From NCBI GenBank assembly GCA_903879705.1, contig CAIRMO010000039.1, forward strand, positions 1-38,956: a DNA stretch of 38,956 bases, read 5' to 3'. Both the position numbers and the translations under genes were made by a program. The DNA comes from an uncultured Candidatus Competibacteraceae bacterium. Its GTDB lineage: Bacteria; Pseudomonadota; Gammaproteobacteria; Competibacterales; Competibacteraceae. This document shows positions 37,378 to 38,956 of this stretch, one piece after another. The notes below the pieces were generated by a model. The model ran no database searches. It was not told where the DNA came from and worked only from the letters and a program-made list of their open reading frames with translations. Positions within the stretch are counted from its first letter, which is position 1. Each line of letters opens with the position of its first letter.

Positions 37378-37647
37378 TCACACCACCCGGATCAGCGCCA
37401 GCGGCAGGGTCAGCAGTGCGAGAATGACCGCCGCCGCTGGTAACACCGTGTAATCGCCGATCCGCGCCAGTGCCCGTCGCTGGATCAGCAAAGCCGGAAG
37501 CAGAATAAAACAGGTGAGGCGCTCCGCCGCCGGCCTGAACCCATCGCCGGGACGACCGACCTGCCGCCGACCGAAGCCGATTAAAATCAGCCCGAAAACA
37601 GGACCGGGCGCACCGAGGATAAGGGGTTGGCAGCTATTGAAAACAAT
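37378..37647 (-). pseudogene. Possible remnant of a small membrane protein gene (no start codon)
   Basis: The minus-strand frame from 37647 (just after a TAG) to the TGA at 37378 is open for 89 codons. It encodes three hydrophobic stretches: PVFGLILIGFG, TCFILLPALLI and VLPAAAVILALLTLPLALI. An arginine-rich turn lies between. It has no ATG, GTG or TTG in its first two thirds, so it cannot be a whole gene as it stands. It has coding-like GC-rich composition, unlike the AT-rich flank 37648-37740. It is most likely the 3' end of a decayed gene, although chance is not excluded. I recognise no family. The rest of the gap between cysS and the GNAT gene (37329-37808) shows nothing else, apart from three tandem CCTGA units near 37781. 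Confidence 0.35.
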
Positions 37648-37808
37648 CTAGTGATTTAACGTGTTTCATCGCATCATATCAACTGACAAATGCGCGCCAC
37701 CCGGTGGGCAGGAAAAGTTGGCATGATATTTTCACTAGGGATAGCGGCGGCTACTGCACGATAATGACAATCCTGCCGCCTGACCTGACCTGACAACCCC
37801 GAATCACC

Positions 37809-38837
37809 ATGCTGCGCTGCGCTACCCTGGACGACATTCCGGCTCTGCTGACCGTCGAAACCCAGTGCTTTACCACCGATCGCTTGTCCCGCCGCAGTTT
37901 CCGCCATCTGCTGACCCGTGGTCACGCCGTTACCCTGCTCGATGAGCATGACGGGCAGATGCGCGGTTATGTGCTGCTGTTGTTCTCACGCAGCGCCTCC
38001 ATGGCCCGGCTGTATTCCATCGCGGTTCATCCCGATTTTGCTGGGCGCAGGGTTAGCGACCGGTTGCTGGAGAACGCTGAATCTGCTGCTCTGGAACACG
38101 ACTGCGTGTCGATGCGGCTGGAAATCCGTCGCGATAATCCCGCTTCGCTGGCCTTGTTTCGTCGCCACGGTTACCGCCAGTTCAAGGAAGTACCCGATTA
38201 TTACGAAGATCATATGGCGGCGCTGCGTTTCGAGAAACGGCTGGCTCCGCATTTGCAGGCCGAACTGGTTACAGTGCCTTATTACCAGCAAACCCTCGAT
38301 TTTACTTGCGGCCCAGCGGCGTTGATGATGGCGATGAAAGCGCTAGACCCGGAACTGGACCTGAATCGGACCTTGGAACTGCGGTTATGGCGTGAAGCCA
38401 CCACGATTTTTATGACTTCCGGCCACGGTGGTTGCGGTCCCTACGGACTGGCGCTGTCGGCTTATCGGCGCGGCTTTGATTTGGAAATTCATGTCAACGA
38501 GGACGGCATTTTTCTGGTCGATTCAGTCCGCAGCCCGGAGAAGAAAGAGGTCATGCGGCTGGTGCAGGAAGACTGGATCGAAGAGTTGCGTCACCTGCCG
38601 GTGCTACTGCGCCGGGGCAATCTGAGCGTGGACGAACTGCGACAAAAGAGCGAAGTCGGGGGTATCCCGCTGGTGTTGATCAGTTCCTACCGCATTTATG
38701 GCGAACGCTTTCCGCACTGGGTAGTCGTGACCGGTTTCGATGATCACTATATTTATGTTCATGACCCGCTGGTCAATACCGACCAAGGCGCTATCCTTGC
38801 CGACTCGATGAATCTGCAGCAATTCCCGGTCTCTTGA
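37809..38837 (+). CDS. GNAT acetyltransferase - peptidase C39-like fusion protein
   Basis: Two-domain protein (342 aa). The N-terminal GNAT domain (about 1-145) has the RimI-like core LYSIAVHPDFAGRRVSDRLL and the C-terminal SLALFRRHGYRQF. The second half (about 155-342) is a papain-like C39/DUF3335-type domain with C167 in DFTCGPAALMMAM, H303 in FPHWVVVTGFDD and D319 in YVHDPL. Fusions of this kind are known, often beside a RimK-like ligase, which would lie beyond the window if present. The acetyl-CoA loop is altered: GRRVS stands where GRGVG is usual, so acetyltransferase activity is doubtful. The ribosome site before ATG 37809 is weak. Confidence 0.88.
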   Translation: MLRCATLDDIPALLTVETQCFTTDRLSRRSFRHLLTRGHAVTLLDEHDGQMRGYVLLLFSRSASMARLYSIAVHPDFAGRRVSDRLLENAESAALEHDCVSMRLEIRRDNPASLALFRRHGYRQFKEVPDYYEDHMAALRFEKRLAPHLQAELVTVPYYQQTLDFTCGPAALMMAMKALDPELDLNRTLELRLWREATTIFMTSGHGGCGPYGLALSAYRRGFDLEIHVNEDGIFLVDSVRSPEKKEVMRLVQEDWIEELRHLPVLLRRGNLSVDELRQKSEVGGIPLVLISSYRIYGERFPHWVVVTGFDDHYIYVHDPLVNTDQGAILADSMNLQQFPVS

Positions 38838-38956
38838 AAAGTTCATTTCAAACAAGGTATTATGAAAAGTAGTTTTCTGACCTTGAGTTAAGGTTTTAGC
38901 GTTTTGGCTCTATACATGACAAAAATTGTAACTCATTGATTTTAGGTTAAGCCGCT
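38838..38956. other. AT-rich non-coding end of window
   Basis: About 120 AT-rich bases follow the GNAT/C39 gene. A small hairpin, ACCTT (38880-38884) with AAGGT (38890-38894), is followed by TTTT and could be a weak terminator. No start codon with a ribosome site is seen before the window ends. Confidence 0.35.

Noticed and set aside
37711-37735. TTGGCA...ATAGCG as a promoter, or TGGCAT...TTTC as a sigma-54 site, before the GNAT/C39 gene
   Set aside because: The -10 matches poorly and the sigma-54 -12 GC is missing. Neither is convincing.

Overview
The window is about 39 kb of GC-rich chromosomal DNA from a gammaproteobacterium outside the Enterobacterales. The evidence is the block cysS - tRNA cluster - tig - clpP - clpX - lon - hupB - tRNA-Val/Asp/Asp - ppiD - fabI - yejA, which as I recall is arranged similarly in Pseudomonas, together with LolA, trigger factor and a YejAB peptide transporter. 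The abundance of hybrid kinases, a pyrophosphate-driven pump and PdxST suggest an environmental lineage. A Competibacter-like organism is a guess that I cannot test. No phage, plasmid, CRISPR array or intact insertion sequence is visible.

Region 1 (1-5060). A Tat-exported beta-carbonic anhydrase converges with, and overlaps, aroC. Next is a membrane pyrophosphatase (hppA) of the potassium-dependent sequence type, divergent from a small two-CBS-domain protein. Two REP-like palindromes lie between genes.

Region 2 (5120-18245, all minus strand). Seven genes are packed head to tail. In transcription order they are a MoxR AAA+ ATPase, a large hybrid kinase (PAS-PAS-HisKA-HATPase-REC-REC-Hpt), a second kinase (CHASE4-HAMP-HisKA-HATPase), a REC/HD-GYP cyclic-di-GMP phosphodiesterase, a DUF58 protein, a Tat-exported metallo-beta-lactamase-fold hydrolase, and a membrane transglutaminase. 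The familiar MoxR-DUF58-transglutaminase trio is here split by a complete phosphorelay ending in c-di-GMP output and by an exported hydrolase. This is the best candidate in the window for an undescribed functional unit.

Region 3 (18246-20642, plus). pdxS and pdxT overlap by one base and encode the ribose-5-phosphate-dependent PLP synthase. cobO (corrinoid adenosyltransferase) follows.

Region 4 (20654-25483, minus). yejA - HTH protein - PIN nuclease - yejB - lolA. The HTH/PIN pair, a likely toxin-antitoxin module, sits inside the yej transporter operon. yejE and yejF are not in the window.

Region 5 (25554-37328). fabI on plus, then on minus the protein-quality-control block: ppiD, tRNA-Asp x2, tRNA-Val, hupB, lon, clpX, clpP, tig, five tRNAs (Leu, Lys, His, Arg, Pro) and cysS. 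Strong sigma-70-type promoters are visible for hupB and for the five-tRNA cluster. A rho-independent terminator closes the hupB/tRNA unit.

Region 6 (37329-38956). A degraded-looking membrane ORF without a start codon, then a GNAT/peptidase-C39-like fusion protein, then an AT-rich end.
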